This document shows positions 30,817-39,177 of a stretch of 64,000 nucleotides of DNA, one piece after another. Both the position numbers and the translations under genes were made by a program. Location of the stretch: NCBI RefSeq assembly GCF_025947365.1, contig NZ_CP110012.1, positions 4,030,001-4,094,000 on the forward strand, read 5' to 3'. Under the pieces are notes generated by a model. That model was not told where the DNA came from. It worked only from the letters and a program-made list of their open reading frames with translations, and did not search any database. Source of the stretch: Flavobacterium sp. N502540 (lineage in GTDB: Bacteria; Bacteroidota; Bacteroidia; Flavobacteriales; Flavobacteriaceae). Position 1 is the stretch's first letter. Each line of letters opens with the position of its first letter.

Positions 30817-30978
30817 AGAGTCTGTTTAGAATTTATTTTTGAGGTTTATTATCAAAGGATTTTCGAGCGAAACAAGACAAGTTTTTATAGAATAGTAGCG
30901 CTATTATATAAAAGAATAACGAAGTTGCAGTTGAAAATTATGATAAGAAATCCAATAAATAAAATTTAAACAGGCTCT
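30817..30978. repeat. MITE-like 162-bp element with terminal inverted repeats
   Basis: The ends are AGAGTCTGTTTAGAATTT (30817-30834) and AAATTTAAACAGGCTCT (30962-30978). They are inverted copies with one mismatch and one extra base. A second, imperfect palindrome around AATAGTAGCGCTATTATA sits near the centre. There is no coding capacity. It separates dapA from the bamD promoter. I see no clear target-site duplication. Confidence 0.55.
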
Positions 30979-30993
30979 GTACCAAAAAATATT

Positions 30994-31023
30994 TTGTAGT
31001 AGCTAAATTAATAACTAAATTTG
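30994..31023 (+). promoter_or_regulatory. Promoter of the bamD operon
   Basis: TTG at 30994-30996, a 19-nt spacer, then TAAATTTG at 31016-31023. A perfect 7-bp hairpin (31025-31040) lies at the predicted 5' end of the transcript. Confidence 0.75.
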
Positions 31024-31090
31024 CCACCGAAACTTCGGTGTGATTTTGCTTTGGCATAATTGTCTAAGGAATCATAATAAAAGTAAGAAA

Positions 31091-31885
31091 ATGAAAAAAA
31101 TAGTATCTCTGTTAATTATTGTTGTCCTTTTTTGTTCTTGTAGCGAATACCAAAAGGCATTAAAGAACGATGATGTTGCTGCAAAATTCGAAGTTGCAAC
31201 GAAAATGTACGATGCAGGTAAATATTCAAAAGCCATACGTCTTTTTGAACAATTGGCATCTTCTTACAGAGGGAAACCTCAGGCAGAGAAATTATTTTAC
31301 ATGTTCTCACAATCTTATTACAAAACAAAGCAATATTACTTAGCAGGTTACCAGTTTGAGAGTTTCGTTTCCGGTTATCCCAGAAGTGAAAAAGTTCAGG
31401 AAGCTGCTTTTTTAGGAGCATACAGTTATTCTAAATTAGCGCCTGTTTACAGCCTGGATCAGACAGACACTGTAAAAGCCTTAGAGAAATTACAAACTTT
31501 TATTGAAAGTTATCCAAATTCTGAGTATATCGCTCAGGCAAACGAAGCTGTAAAAGTTTTAAATGGTAAACTGGAGAAAAAAGCATACGAAAACGCTAAA
31601 GGATACAATACAATTTCTGATTACAAATCAGCATTAATCGCTTTTGATAATTTTATTGCTGATTTTCCGGGAACACCGTTAAAAGAAGATGCATTGTTTT
31701 ATAAATACGATTCAGCATATAAATTAGCAATAAACAGTATTCCTTCAAAAATGGAAGAGCGTTTAAATGTGGCTAAAGTAGCTTATGGAAACTTGATTAA
31801 GTTTAATGGTGCTACGAAGTATAAAAAAGAGGCAGATGAAATGAATGCCAGAGTGGAAACAGATTTACAAAAATTTACTAAATAA
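31091..31885 (+). CDS. bamD: Outer membrane assembly lipoprotein BamD
   Basis: BamD is an essential lipoprotein of the BAM complex that inserts outer-membrane barrels. The 264-residue product has a lipobox (VVLFCSCSEY) and TPR-type repeats (YDAGKYSKAIRLFEQL, FESFVSGYPRSEKVQEA, LQTFIESYPNSEYIAQA, FIADFPGTPLKEDALF). I start at ATG 31091, which opens the signal peptide; the open frame upstream is leader RNA. It heads a conserved Bacteroidota order bamD-rpoZ-coaBC-porD-recN. Confidence 0.95.
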   Translation: MKKIVSLLIIVVLFCSCSEYQKALKNDDVAAKFEVATKMYDAGKYSKAIRLFEQLASSYRGKPQAEKLFYMFSQSYYKTKQYYLAGYQFESFVSGYPRSEKVQEAAFLGAYSYSKLAPVYSLDQTDTVKALEKLQTFIESYPNSEYIAQANEAVKVLNGKLEKKAYENAKGYNTISDYKSALIAFDNFIADFPGTPLKEDALFYKYDSAYKLAINSIPSKMEERLNVAKVAYGNLIKFNGATKYKKEADEMNARVETDLQKFTK

Positions 31886-31894
31886 AATAAAGTC

Positions 31895-32212
31895 ATGGAT
31901 TTAAAAAAGACGAATGCTCCTGTAAATACAATAACTTACAATAAAACAGTTATTGAAGAGCCAACAGGAAATGTGTATGAAGCAATTACCATTATGGCTA
32001 AAAGAGCAAATCAAATTAACTCTGAAATTAAAAAAGAATTGACAGAGAAATTGGAAGAGTTTGCTACTTATAATGACAGTCTTGAAGAAGTTTTTGAAAA
32101 TAAAGAACAAATCGAAGTTTCTAAATTTTACGAAAAATTACCAAAACCTCACGCTTTAGCAGTTCAGGAGTGGTTAGACGGTAAAACATACCACAGAGGT
32201 TCAAACAAATAA
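31895..32212 (+). CDS. rpoZ: DNA-directed RNA polymerase omega subunit
   Basis: Omega helps assemble and stabilise RNA polymerase. This 105-residue protein is the Bacteroidota type: VYEAITIMAKRANQINSEIK is the conserved omega helix (compare E. coli ARRARQ), followed by an acidic middle and KPHALAVQEWLDGKTYHR at the end. The context, 9 nt after bamD and 9 nt before coaBC, is the usual one. Confidence 0.92.
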   Translation: MDLKKTNAPVNTITYNKTVIEEPTGNVYEAITIMAKRANQINSEIKKELTEKLEEFATYNDSLEEVFENKEQIEVSKFYEKLPKPHALAVQEWLDGKTYHRGSNK

Positions 32213-32221
32213 TATAGTATA

Positions 32222-33436
32222 ATGTCAGTTTTAAACGGGAAGAAAATTTTACTAGGGGTTTCTGGTGGAATTGCAGCCTATAAAACAGCCTCATTAGTAC
32301 GACTCTTTATAAAAGCAGGTGCACATGTCCAAGTGATAATGACACCTGCTTCTAAGGATTTTGTGACTCCACTTACCTTATCTACACTATCAAAAAATCC
32401 GGTACATTCCAGTTTCTTTAATCAGGATGATGAAGATGCTGTCTGGAACAATCACGTTGATTTGGCTCTTTGGGCCGATTTGATGCTGATTGCACCTGCA
32501 ACATCCAATACCTTGTCTAAAATGACAACAGGGAATAGCGATAATCTTTTAGTAGCTACCTATTTATCAGCCAAATGTCCGGTTTATTTTGCACCGGCAA
32601 TGGATTTGGATATGTACAAACACCCTTCGGTCTTGTCTAGTTTTACGGCCTTAAAAAGTTTCGGAAACATTATGATTCCGGCTGAAAGCGGTGAGTTGGC
32701 CAGTGGTTTATCCGGAGAAGGGAGAATGGCTGAACCCGAAAATATTATTGCCTTTCTGGAAGCCGATTTAGAAAGTAAATTGCCTTTAAAAGGGAAAAAA
32801 ATACTAATTACTGCCGGTCCAACATACGAAGCAATCGATCCTGTGCGTTTTATAGGAAATCATTCTTCGGGAAAAATGGGTTTTGATCTGGCAAATGAAG
32901 CAGCAAACTTAGGCGCTCAGGTTATTTTGGTTGCGGGACCAACACATTATAAAGCTAAAAATGGTTTAGTGGAAGTGATCAATGTAGTTTCGGCGCAAGA
33001 TATGTATGATGTCTGTCATGAGTATTTTAACAATGTTGATGTAGCAATCGCTGCGGCTGCAGTAGCTGATTACAGACCAAAAGTAGTCGCTTCACAAAAG
33101 ATTAAGAAAGCGGCAGATGAATTTTCGATTGAACTTGAAAAAACAAAAGATATTCTGGCTTCATTAGGAGCGATAAAGAAAAATCAGTTTTTAATTGGAT
33201 TTGCATTGGAAACTGAGAATGAAATTGAAAATGCGAAGCTGAAAATTCAGAAAAAAAACTTAGATTTGATTGTTCTAAATTCCTTACAGGATGAAGGAGC
33301 AGGTTTTAAAAAAGAAACCAATAAAGTTACCTTTATTGATCAGGATTTTAAAATCGAACCGATGGAATTAAAATCAAAAGAATCTGTTGCTGTTGATATT
33401 TTAAATAAAGTGGTTTTGCATTTTGCGAAATCATAA
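32222..33436 (+). CDS. coaBC: Bifunctional phosphopantothenoylcysteine decarboxylase / phosphopantothenate-cysteine ligase
   Basis: CoaBC makes 4'-phosphopantetheine precursors for coenzyme A. The 404-residue protein has the FMN-dependent CoaC half (GVSGGIAAYKTASLVR, NHVDLALWADLMLIAPATSN, PVYFAPAMDLDMY) and the CoaB half (ILITAGPTYEAIDPVRFIGN, HSSGKMG, AAAAVADYRPK, LEKTKDILASLG). Both halves are complete and length is standard. Confidence 0.96.
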   Translation: MSVLNGKKILLGVSGGIAAYKTASLVRLFIKAGAHVQVIMTPASKDFVTPLTLSTLSKNPVHSSFFNQDDEDAVWNNHVDLALWADLMLIAPATSNTLSKMTTGNSDNLLVATYLSAKCPVYFAPAMDLDMYKHPSVLSSFTALKSFGNIMIPAESGELASGLSGEGRMAEPENIIAFLEADLESKLPLKGKKILITAGPTYEAIDPVRFIGNHSSGKMGFDLANEAANLGAQVILVAGPTHYKAKNGLVEVINVVSAQDMYDVCHEYFNNVDVAIAAAAVADYRPKVVASQKIKKAADEFSIELEKTKDILASLGAIKKNQFLIGFALETENEIENAKLKIQKKNLDLIVLNSLQDEGAGFKKETNKVTFIDQDFKIEPMELKSKESVAVDILNKVVLHFAKS

Positions 33437-33510
33437 GGATTTAGAGTAAACAAAGCAATAACAAGGATAGTAAGTCTGTTATATGCTGTAATCAAAATAA
33501 TATCTTTCGT

Positions 33511-34395
33511 ATGAATAAACTAGTTACTTTTTTAGCATTTTTAATCTTTGGCTTCACACAAGCACAGCAGCTAAATTGCACTGTAACTATTAATACAGAA
33601 AGATTACCCAATCCCAATCAGCAAGTATTTAAAACACTTCAGACTTCGTTGTCGGAGTTTGTAAATAAAACAGATTGGACGGGAACAGTCTTAAAACAAA
33701 ACGAGCGAATCAATTGCTCGATGTACATTACGCTGTCGTCAAACAGTTCCGATCAGTTTTCAGGTACCATTCAGGTGCAATCCTCAAGATTGATTTATAA
33801 TTCTACTTATTCTTCACCAATATTAAATTACAACGATAAAGATTTTAACTTCAGGTATATTGAATATGAGCCTTTGTTGTTTAATCCGACCACGTTTGAG
33901 TCTAATTTAGTATCTGTAGTTTCTTTTTACAGTTATTTAATTTTAGCGATGGACGCAGATAGCTTTCAAATGGGAGCAGGAAGTCAATATCTTGAAACCG
34001 CTCAGAATATTGCAAGTGTAGCGCAGCAAGGAGGATCAAAAGGCTGGAGCCAGTCAGACGGAGTTCAAAACCGTTATTATTTGATTACCGATATGATTTC
34101 GCCAATGTACAGCGATTTACGTCAAACCATGTTCATGTATCATAATGGTTTAGATGGTATGAGTCAGGATTTGAAAGCCTCAAAAGAAAAAATCAAATCA
34201 GCCTTGATGCTTACCGGAAAATTGAATTCGGTAAAACCTAATGCCTTTTTGACCAGAGTTTTTTTTGATGCCAAATCAGACGAAATTGTCTCTATATTTT
34301 CTGGAGGACCAAGTATTCCGATTACAGATCTGACCGATGTCTTAAATAAAGTATCTCCGTTGAATACCGCCAAATGGTCGCAGATAAAATTCTAG
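33511..34395 (+). CDS. porD: Type IX secretion system protein PorD (DUF4835)
   Basis: This 294-residue exported protein has a signal peptide (MNKLVTFLAFLIFGFTQAQ). It shows the DUF4835 pattern: LNCTVTINTERLPNPNQQVF, FVNKTDWTG, NERINCSMYITL, FNFRYIEYEPLLFNP and YYLITDMISPMYSDLRQ. PorD is reported as an accessory T9SS component. The position between coaBC and recN is the conserved one. It links this housekeeping cluster to the secretion machinery needed by the giant adhesin. Confidence 0.88.
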   Translation: MNKLVTFLAFLIFGFTQAQQLNCTVTINTERLPNPNQQVFKTLQTSLSEFVNKTDWTGTVLKQNERINCSMYITLSSNSSDQFSGTIQVQSSRLIYNSTYSSPILNYNDKDFNFRYIEYEPLLFNPTTFESNLVSVVSFYSYLILAMDADSFQMGAGSQYLETAQNIASVAQQGGSKGWSQSDGVQNRYYLITDMISPMYSDLRQTMFMYHNGLDGMSQDLKASKEKIKSALMLTGKLNSVKPNAFLTRVFFDAKSDEIVSIFSGGPSIPITDLTDVLNKVSPLNTAKWSQIKF

Positions 34396-34444
34396 TCCAT
34401 TTTAATTACTCTCTTTATTAATTTTTATATTTCCCAAATTCCCT

Positions 34445-36097
34445 ATGATAACGTCCTTGTCGATTAAAAACTATGCACTGATTGAAAAATTAACTATAGA
34501 TTTTTCAAAAGGTTTTTCTATTATTACTGGTGAAACAGGTGCAGGTAAATCTATTATATTAGGAGCGATAGGATTGGTTTTAGGAAAAAGAGCCGATTTA
34601 ACTTCACTAAAAAATAAAGAAGAAAAATGTGTAATTGAAGCACAGTTTGAAATTTCTAAATACAACCTGAAAGATTTTTTTACAGCAAATGATCTCGATT
34701 ATGAAGATGAGACTATTATTAGAAGAGAAATTTTGCCTTCAGGAAAATCGCGCGCTTTTATTAATGATAGTCCGGTAAATTTGCAGGAATTGCAGGATCT
34801 GAGCTTGTTTTTGATAGATATTCATTCGCAACAGCAGACTCAGGAGCTGTCAGACGAGGGAGTTCAGTTTAAAATTATTGATGCTATTGCTAATAATGGA
34901 GAAGTGATTCAATCGTATCAGGATGTTTTGAAAGGATATAAATCAGATAAGTCCAAATTAAATGCTTTGTTGAAAAAACAAAGTGATTCAGGAAAAGAGC
35001 AGGAATACAATACCTATTTGTTAAATGAGTTGGTTACTGCAAAATTAAAATCAGGAGAGCAGGAAGAATTGGAAGCCGATTTTGAAAAACTGAATAATGT
35101 TGAAATTATTAAAGAGGCAATGGACAAATCTCTGGCAATTGCCAATGAAGAGCAATTTGGAGTTTTTCATAGTCTGAATGAAATAAAAACAGCACTACAG
35201 AAAATAGCACTTTTTTCACCGGAATACCAAAATGTTTTTGAGAGGATTACCAGTTTAGCCATTGAGTTTGATGATGTTTCAAAAGAATTGCAAAATGCCT
35301 CTGAAAAACTTTTGAACGATCCTGCACAATTAGAATTAGTGAGTCAAAAACTACAGCTAATTTATAATTTGCAAAAAAAGCATCAGGTAACTTCTGTTGA
35401 TGAATTGCTTGGAATACAAACGACGTTAGAAAATTCCCTGGTGGAATTGGATAATATTGGAGAAGAAATTACTGCTTTATCAGAATCCATAGCTCAAAAA
35501 GTTACAGAATTAGACACTTTTGCGACAGCTATTCATCAGAATAGAATCAATGCAATTCCGGTTTTGTCACAAAAGTTAGTTACAATATTAGAGACCTTGG
35601 GAATGCCAAATGTACGTTTCAATATGGAGCTTTTGTCCTCTGAGACCTATTTCCAAAACGGAAAAGATGAATTACAGTTTTTATTCTCGGCAAATAAAGG
35701 AACTGATTTTGGCTTGCTGAAAAAAGTAGCTTCAGGAGGAGAAATGTCACGTATTATGCTGGCAGTTAAAGCGATTCTGGCACAATATTCAAAACTTCCA
35801 ACCTTAATTTTTGACGAGATTGATACCGGGGTTTCAGGAGAAATTGCTATTAGAATGGGAGAAATTATGAAAGAAATGAGTGGTACAATGCAGATTTTTG
35901 CCATCACCCATTTACCTCAAATTGCAGCCAAAGGAGATTCACATTTTAAAGTCTCTAAATCAACGGTTGATGAGGATACACAATCAGAACTTAAGCTATT
36001 GTCTCAGGAAGAAAGAGTTATAGAAATTGCTCAAATGTTATCCGGAGCAGTTGTTTCTGATTCGGCTTTAAATCATGCTAAGGCCTTGTTGAACTAA
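34445..36097 (+). CDS. recN: DNA repair protein RecN
   Basis: RecN is an SMC-like ATPase acting in double-strand break repair. The 550-residue protein has Walker A (GETGAGKSIILGAIGLVLGKRAD), a long coiled-coil middle, the ABC signature region (KKVASGGEMSRIMLAVK), Walker B (TLIFDEIDTGVSGE) and a conserved ITHLPQIAAKGD. Length is standard. It is the last gene of the bamD cluster; the fabV promoter begins inside its last codons. Confidence 0.96.
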   Translation: MITSLSIKNYALIEKLTIDFSKGFSIITGETGAGKSIILGAIGLVLGKRADLTSLKNKEEKCVIEAQFEISKYNLKDFFTANDLDYEDETIIRREILPSGKSRAFINDSPVNLQELQDLSLFLIDIHSQQQTQELSDEGVQFKIIDAIANNGEVIQSYQDVLKGYKSDKSKLNALLKKQSDSGKEQEYNTYLLNELVTAKLKSGEQEELEADFEKLNNVEIIKEAMDKSLAIANEEQFGVFHSLNEIKTALQKIALFSPEYQNVFERITSLAIEFDDVSKELQNASEKLLNDPAQLELVSQKLQLIYNLQKKHQVTSVDELLGIQTTLENSLVELDNIGEEITALSESIAQKVTELDTFATAIHQNRINAIPVLSQKLVTILETLGMPNVRFNMELLSSETYFQNGKDELQFLFSANKGTDFGLLKKVASGGEMSRIMLAVKAILAQYSKLPTLIFDEIDTGVSGEIAIRMGEIMKEMSGTMQIFAITHLPQIAAKGDSHFKVSKSTVDEDTQSELKLLSQEERVIEIAQMLSGAVVSDSALNHAKALLN

Positions 36098-36115
36098 AGA
36101 AATAATTTATATTTG
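36086..36115 (+). promoter_or_regulatory. Promoter of fabV
   Basis: TTG at 36086-36088, a 19-nt spacer, then TATATTTG at 36108-36115. The -33 element lies within the end of recN. Confidence 0.7.
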
Positions 36116-36202
36116 TCATCTTAAAAGCGAATTAAACAAACGTAAATAAAATGCAATCTTTATGTTTTTAAAGATTGTTTAAAATACGAAAAAAACAAAA
36201 AT

Positions 36203-37393
36203 ATGATTATAGAGCCTAGAATGAGAGGATTTATTTGCTTGACAGCCCACCCAAAAGGCAGCGAGCAAAATGTTAAAAATCAAATAGAATATATCAAATC
36301 AAAAGGACCAATTGCTGGTGCAAAAAAAGTATTAGTTATTGGTGCTTCAACAGGTTTCGGATTAGCTTCAAGAATTACAAGTGCTTTTGGATCTGATGCT
36401 TCAACAATTGGAGTGTTTTTTGAAAAACCACCGGTTGAAGGAAAAACAGCTTCACCAGGATGGTATAATTCTGCTGCATTTGAAACAGAAGCTCACAAAG
36501 CAGGTTTATATGCAAAAAGTATCAACGGAGATGCTTTTTCAAACGAAATAAAAAGACAGACTTTAGATTTAATCAAAGCCGATTTAGGTCAGGTTGATTT
36601 GGTAATCTACAGTTTAGCTTCTCCGGTGCGTCAGCACCCGGTTACAGGAGTTTTGCACCGTTCAGTTTTAAAACCAATCGGACAAACTTTTACCAATAAA
36701 ACAGTTGATTTTCACACTGGAAACGTTTCAGAAGTTTCTATTGCTCCGGCAAATGAAGAAGATATTGCCAATACAGTTGCTGTAATGGGAGGTGAAGACT
36801 GGACGATGTGGATGGATGCTTTAAAAGCAGAGAATTTATTGGCAGATGGCGCTACTACAGTAGCTTATTCTTATATCGGGCCGGCTTTGACAGAGGCAGT
36901 TTACCGTAAAGGTACAATTGGTCGTGCAAAAGATGATTTAGAAGCTACAGCATTTTCAATTACAGATAGTTTAAAATCTATTGGAGGAAAAGCATATGTT
37001 TCTGTAAATAAAGCTTTGGTAACACAGGCAAGTTCTGCAATTCCGGTTATTCCTTTGTATATTTCTCTTTTGTATAAAATTATGAAAGAAGAAGGAATAC
37101 ACGAAGGTTGTATCGAGCAAATCCAGCGCTTGTTTCAGGACAGATTGTACAATGGAGGAGAAGTTCCTGTAGATGAAAAGGGAAGAATCAGAATCGACGA
37201 TTGGGAAATGCGTGAGGATGTGCAGGCTAAAGTGGCTAAACTTTGGTTAGAGGCTACAACTGAAACGTTACCTGCAATTGGAGATTTAGCCGGATATAGA
37301 AATGACTTCCTAAATCTATTTGGATTTGAATTTGCTGGTGTAGACTATGCTGCCGAAGCAAATGAAGTTGTTGAAATTGAAAGTATCAAATAA
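36203..37393 (+). CDS. fabV: Trans-2-enoyl-CoA/ACP reductase FabV (NADH)
   Basis: FabV reduces the enoyl double bond in the last step of fatty-acid elongation. The 396-residue protein shows the family start (MIIEPRMRGFICLTAHP), the NADH-binding VLVIGASTGFGLASR and the FabV-specific active site Tyr-X8-Lys (Tyr234, Lys243 in AVYRKGTIGRAK). Length fits the roughly 400-residue FabV family and not the shorter FabI. FabV enzymes are generally less sensitive to triclosan. It is monocistronic between its own promoter and terminator. Confidence 0.95.
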   Translation: MIIEPRMRGFICLTAHPKGSEQNVKNQIEYIKSKGPIAGAKKVLVIGASTGFGLASRITSAFGSDASTIGVFFEKPPVEGKTASPGWYNSAAFETEAHKAGLYAKSINGDAFSNEIKRQTLDLIKADLGQVDLVIYSLASPVRQHPVTGVLHRSVLKPIGQTFTNKTVDFHTGNVSEVSIAPANEEDIANTVAVMGGEDWTMWMDALKAENLLADGATTVAYSYIGPALTEAVYRKGTIGRAKDDLEATAFSITDSLKSIGGKAYVSVNKALVTQASSAIPVIPLYISLLYKIMKEEGIHEGCIEQIQRLFQDRLYNGGEVPVDEKGRIRIDDWEMREDVQAKVAKLWLEATTETLPAIGDLAGYRNDFLNLFGFEFAGVDYAAEANEVVEIESIK

Positions 37394-37419
37394 AAAAGAA
37401 AAAAATACTACTAGATATG

Positions 37420-37450
37420 AAAACCATTCGTTGCGACGAATGGTTTTTTT
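37420..37450 (+). terminator. Rho-independent terminator of fabV
   Basis: AAAACCATTCGT pairs with ACGAATGGTTTT around a TGCG loop, followed by T residues. Confidence 0.92.
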
Positions 37451-37520
37451 ATGAATATAACATATCTTTGTTAAAATTTTGAAATTTAAAATATTGCCAC
37501 TTTAATACCGCGTGATCGCT

Positions 37521-38519
37521 ATGATTTTTTCTTTAATTATACCCGTGTATAATCGTCCGGATGAAGTAGATGAACTTTTAGAAAGCTTATCTAAATCCGA
37601 TTATAATGAAGCCTTTGAAATTGTTCTTGTCGAAGACGGATCATCAATACCTTGTAAAGATGTCGTGATGAACTATCAAGGCAAATTGAATATATCGTAC
37701 TATTTTAAAGAAAATTCAGGCCCAGGAGATTCAAGAAACTTTGGAATGCAGAAGGCCAGGGGAGATTATTTTATCATTTTTGATTCTGATTGTATTATTC
37801 CGGCAAACTACCTGACGGAAGTTAGAAAAGCGCTTAATGAGGATTATGTGGATTGTTTTGGAGGACCGGATAAAGCACTAGATAGTTTTTCGGATATTCA
37901 GAAAGCCATTAATTTTGCGATGACTTCATTTTTAACGACGGGAGGAATTCGTGGAGGATCTGAGAAAATCAATAAATTTCAGCCTAGAAGTTTTAACATG
38001 GGGATTTCAAAGAAAGCTTTTATAGCTTCAAAAGGGTTTGGAAACATTCACCCGGGAGAAGATCCTGATCTTTCTATTCGTTTGTGGAATTTAGGATTTG
38101 AAACCAGATTATTTACAGAAGCGTATGTGTATCATAAGCGAAGAATTGACTGGGAAAAGTTTTCAATTCAGGTGAATAAATTTGGAATCGCCAGACCAAT
38201 ATTAAACAGCTGGTATCCGGAACATAATAAACTAACATTCTTTTTTCCTACCATTTTTATCATAGGATTATTATTAGCTTTTTTACTATTAATTTTTAAT
38301 ATTGATATCCTATTACAATTATATTTTGTATATTTCGTGGTAATTTTTCTGACAGCTGCTATTCAGAATAAAAGCATTAAAATTGGATATTTATCTGTAA
38401 TTGCTGTATGGAAGCAGTTTTATGGCTATGGAACAGGATTTCTAAAATCGTTTCTGAAAGTTATTGTTTTAAAGAAAAAACCCCAAGAGGCTTTTCCTAA
38501 GATGTTTTTTAAAATATAG
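37521..38519 (+). CDS. Family 2 glycosyltransferase, membrane-anchored
   Basis: This 332-residue GT-A enzyme starts MIFSLIIPVYNRPDEVDELL and has VLVEDGSS, GPGDSRNFG and the metal-binding DSD motif (FIIFDSDCIIP). Later come HPGEDPDLSIRLWNLGF and two hydrophobic segments (about 240-280). The frame opens at a GTG three codons earlier, but the ATG at 37521 gives the normal GT2 N terminus. It transfers a sugar to an unknown acceptor at the inner membrane, perhaps for surface glycan or protein glycosylation. It lies 2 nt before coaE and not in a polysaccharide cluster. Confidence 0.88.
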   Translation: MIFSLIIPVYNRPDEVDELLESLSKSDYNEAFEIVLVEDGSSIPCKDVVMNYQGKLNISYYFKENSGPGDSRNFGMQKARGDYFIIFDSDCIIPANYLTEVRKALNEDYVDCFGGPDKALDSFSDIQKAINFAMTSFLTTGGIRGGSEKINKFQPRSFNMGISKKAFIASKGFGNIHPGEDPDLSIRLWNLGFETRLFTEAYVYHKRRIDWEKFSIQVNKFGIARPILNSWYPEHNKLTFFFPTIFIIGLLLAFLLLIFNIDILLQLYFVYFVVIFLTAAIQNKSIKIGYLSVIAVWKQFYGYGTGFLKSFLKVIVLKKKPQEAFPKMFFKI

Positions 38520-38521
38520 GT

Positions 38522-39118
38522 ATGGCTAAAATTATTGGCCTGACAGGCGGAATAGGAAGTGGAAAAACCACTATTGCAAACTACTTTGCAGAAATGGGAG
38601 TGCCCTTGTATATCGCCGATGATGAAGCCAAAAAAGTAATGCAGTCTGAAAAGATTGTGCAACAAATTAAACTTGCTTTTGGAGACTCGCTCTTTGAAAA
38701 TGATGTTTTAAACAGAGCTAAATTAGCCGAGATTGTTTTTAATGACGCCGATAAACTGGCAGCATTAAATGCAATTGTACATCCGGCAGTTAAAGAAGAC
38801 TTCGAGCTTTGGTTGTTAAAGAACAAAAAATACCACTATGTAATTTACGAAGCTGCAATTTTGTTTGAAAGTGGCCGTTATAAAGATTGTGATGTTATCG
38901 TAACCGTTACGGCTCCTGAAGAGATAAGAATTGAAAGAGTTGTTAAGCGTGATAAAACCACACGAGAGCAAGTTATAAGTCGAATGAAAATGCAGTGGGA
39001 TGATGAAAAACGAATTTCTTTAAGCAATTTTGTTATTAATAACAGTAATCTTAAAATTGCTAGAGAAGAAGTTGTTAAAATTCTTAAAATTTTAAATATA
39101 AAACAAAATCAGTCTTAA
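38522..39118 (+). CDS. coaE: Dephospho-CoA kinase
   Basis: CoaE performs the last step of coenzyme A synthesis. The 198-residue P-loop kinase has IIGLTGGIGSGKTTIANYF, IADDEAKKVMQ, an HP motif (IVHPAVKEDF), YEAAILFESG and the lid region RVVKRDKTTREQVISRM. Length is standard. Confidence 0.95.
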   Translation: MAKIIGLTGGIGSGKTTIANYFAEMGVPLYIADDEAKKVMQSEKIVQQIKLAFGDSLFENDVLNRAKLAEIVFNDADKLAALNAIVHPAVKEDFELWLLKNKKYHYVIYEAAILFESGRYKDCDVIVTVTAPEEIRIERVVKRDKTTREQVISRMKMQWDDEKRISLSNFVINNSNLKIAREEVVKILKILNIKQNQS

Positions 39119-39164
39119 ATGTTAATATTTGGTTAATGTATTATTTAGTATATTGTTAAAATAT

Positions 39165-39172
39165 TAATTTTG
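39165..39172 (+). promoter_or_regulatory. Probable -7 element of the two-component operon
   Basis: TAATTTTG ends only 5 nt before the ATG at 39178. If used, the transcript would start at or next to the start codon (leaderless). The -33 element is not clear. Confidence 0.45.
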
Positions 39173-39177
39173 TTTCG

